Shown: in pieces, positions 32,959-33,435 of the stretch
How positions within the stretch are numbered: the first letter of the stretch is position 1
Layout: every line of letters begins with the position of its first letter
Source: Phenylobacterium sp.
GTDB lineage: Bacteria > Pseudomonadota > Alphaproteobacteria > Caulobacterales > Caulobacteraceae
Assembly (NCBI RefSeq): GCF_030693405.1
Contig: NZ_JAUYAW010000004.1
Location: 1-33,435 of the forward strand
DNA length: 33,435 bases
Direction of reading: 5' to 3'
Notes under the pieces: model-generated
Databases searched by the model: none
Seen by the model: the letters and a program-made list of their open reading frames with translations, nothing else
What the model was told of the DNA's origin: nothing
Position numbers and translations under genes: made by a program

Positions 32959-33159
32959 ATGCCGAAACTGAAGACGAAGTCAGGCGCCAAAAAGCGCTTC
33001 AAACTGACGGCGACGGGCAAGATCAAGGCCGGCGTCGCGGGCAAGCGCCACCGGCTCATCAGCCATAACAGCAAGTACATCCGCCAGAACCGCGGCACCA
33101 AGGTCATGAGCGCGGCCGATACCCGCATCATCAAGACCTTCCTGCCCTACGGCCTGTGA
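32959..33159 (+). CDS. rpmI: 50S ribosomal protein L35
   Basis: L35 is a small basic protein of the large ribosomal subunit. The 66-residue sequence begins [20 protein letters not shown] and has [18 protein letters not shown], as in other bacterial L35. The frame could extend upstream to 32839, but ATG at 32959 is the conserved start. No strong ribosome-binding site is seen. It precedes rplT by 17 bp and is cotranscribed with it. Confidence 0.97.
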   Translation: MPKLKTKSGAKKRFKLTATGKIKAGVAGKRHRLISHNSKYIRQNRGTKVMSAADTRIIKTFLPYGL

Positions 33160-33176
33160 TCGGGAGCACATAAGAT

Positions 33177-33435
33177 ATGGCACGCGTTAAACGCGGTGTG
33201 GTCGCCCACGCCCGACACAAAAAAGTTCTCGAGCAGGCCAAGGGTTTCTACGGCCGCCGCAAGAACACCATCCGGACCGCCAAGGCCGCCGTCGACAAGG
33301 CCGGCCAGTACGCCTATCGCGACCGCAAGGTGCGCAAGCGTAACTTCCGCTCGCTGTGGATCCAGCGGATCAACGCGGCGGCGCGTCTGGAAGGCATGAC
33401 CTATTCGACCTTTATCTTCGGCCTCGACAAGGCCG
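33177..33435 (+). CDS. rplT: 50S ribosomal protein L20 (partial)
   Basis: The first 86 codons of L20 are present; the rest lies beyond the window. The start [20 protein letters not shown], followed by [30 protein letters not shown] and [16 protein letters not shown], is diagnostic. L20 binds 23S rRNA early in assembly and in several bacteria also represses its own operon. GGGAG lies 11 nt before the ATG. It is cotranscribed with rpmI. Confidence 0.97.
   Translation, partial: MARVKRGVVAHARHKKVLEQAKGFYGRRKNTIRTAKAAVDKAGQYAYRDRKVRKRNFRSLWIQRINAAARLEGMTYSTFIFGLDKA

Overview
The window is chromosomal DNA of a very high-GC alphaproteobacterium, most likely a member of the Caulobacteraceae (Caulobacter or Phenylobacterium; this is inferred from gene content, Caulobacter-type promoter elements close to GCTANAWC, and a DUF2093 gene; no rRNA is present to confirm it). 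Most of it is dense housekeeping sequence. The accessory pieces are one IS1182-family insertion sequence at the left edge, two pairs of exported or repeat-rich paralogues, and a pair of MFS transporters.

Layout. 1-1553: IS element, ending about 110 bp before xseA. 1662-5820: xseA, a DUF2093 gene, an M23 peptidase, a LpxL/HtrB-like acyltransferase on the minus strand, and an XRE-type regulator. 5894-8728: hisN-like phosphatase, a lysophospholipase plus SCP2-domain pair on the minus strand, and a PPOX flavoprotein. 8735-10462: two exported methyltransferase-like paralogues. 10600-11253: a small heat-shock gene with a sigma-32-like promoter, a ROSE-type RNA thermometer and a strong terminator. 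11265-13869: two 420-residue pentapeptide-repeat proteins. 13935-15100: gpmA and a stand-alone RibD-like deaminase.

15222-29564 is largely a nucleotide-sugar and envelope-polysaccharide region. kpsF makes arabinose-5-P for Kdo. A phosphomanno/glucomutase makes Man-1-P or Glc-1-P. galU makes UDP-glucose, ugd makes UDP-glucuronate, glmS and glmM (divergent) make GlcN-1-P, and a UDP-sulfoquinovose synthase uses UDP-glucose. Two glycosyltransferases (GT4 and GT9) follow and probably use such donors in LPS core or glycolipid assembly. 29658-33435 holds infC, a tandem MFS pair, rpmI and the start of rplT; the usual infC-rpmI-rplT order is interrupted by the transporters.

The strongest regulatory observations are: a ROSE hairpin with the diagnostic bulged G over the Shine-Dalgarno of hsp20; a probable ATT start codon for infC; a probable CTG start for the M23 peptidase; a recurring arrangement in which a Caulobacter-type -10 element lies 5-8 nt before the ATG, predicting leaderless or nearly leaderless mRNAs; and a perfect 17-bp palindrome between the SCP2 and PPOX genes. 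I found no CRISPR array, tRNA, rRNA, prophage, or convincing new multi-gene defence or metabolic system.
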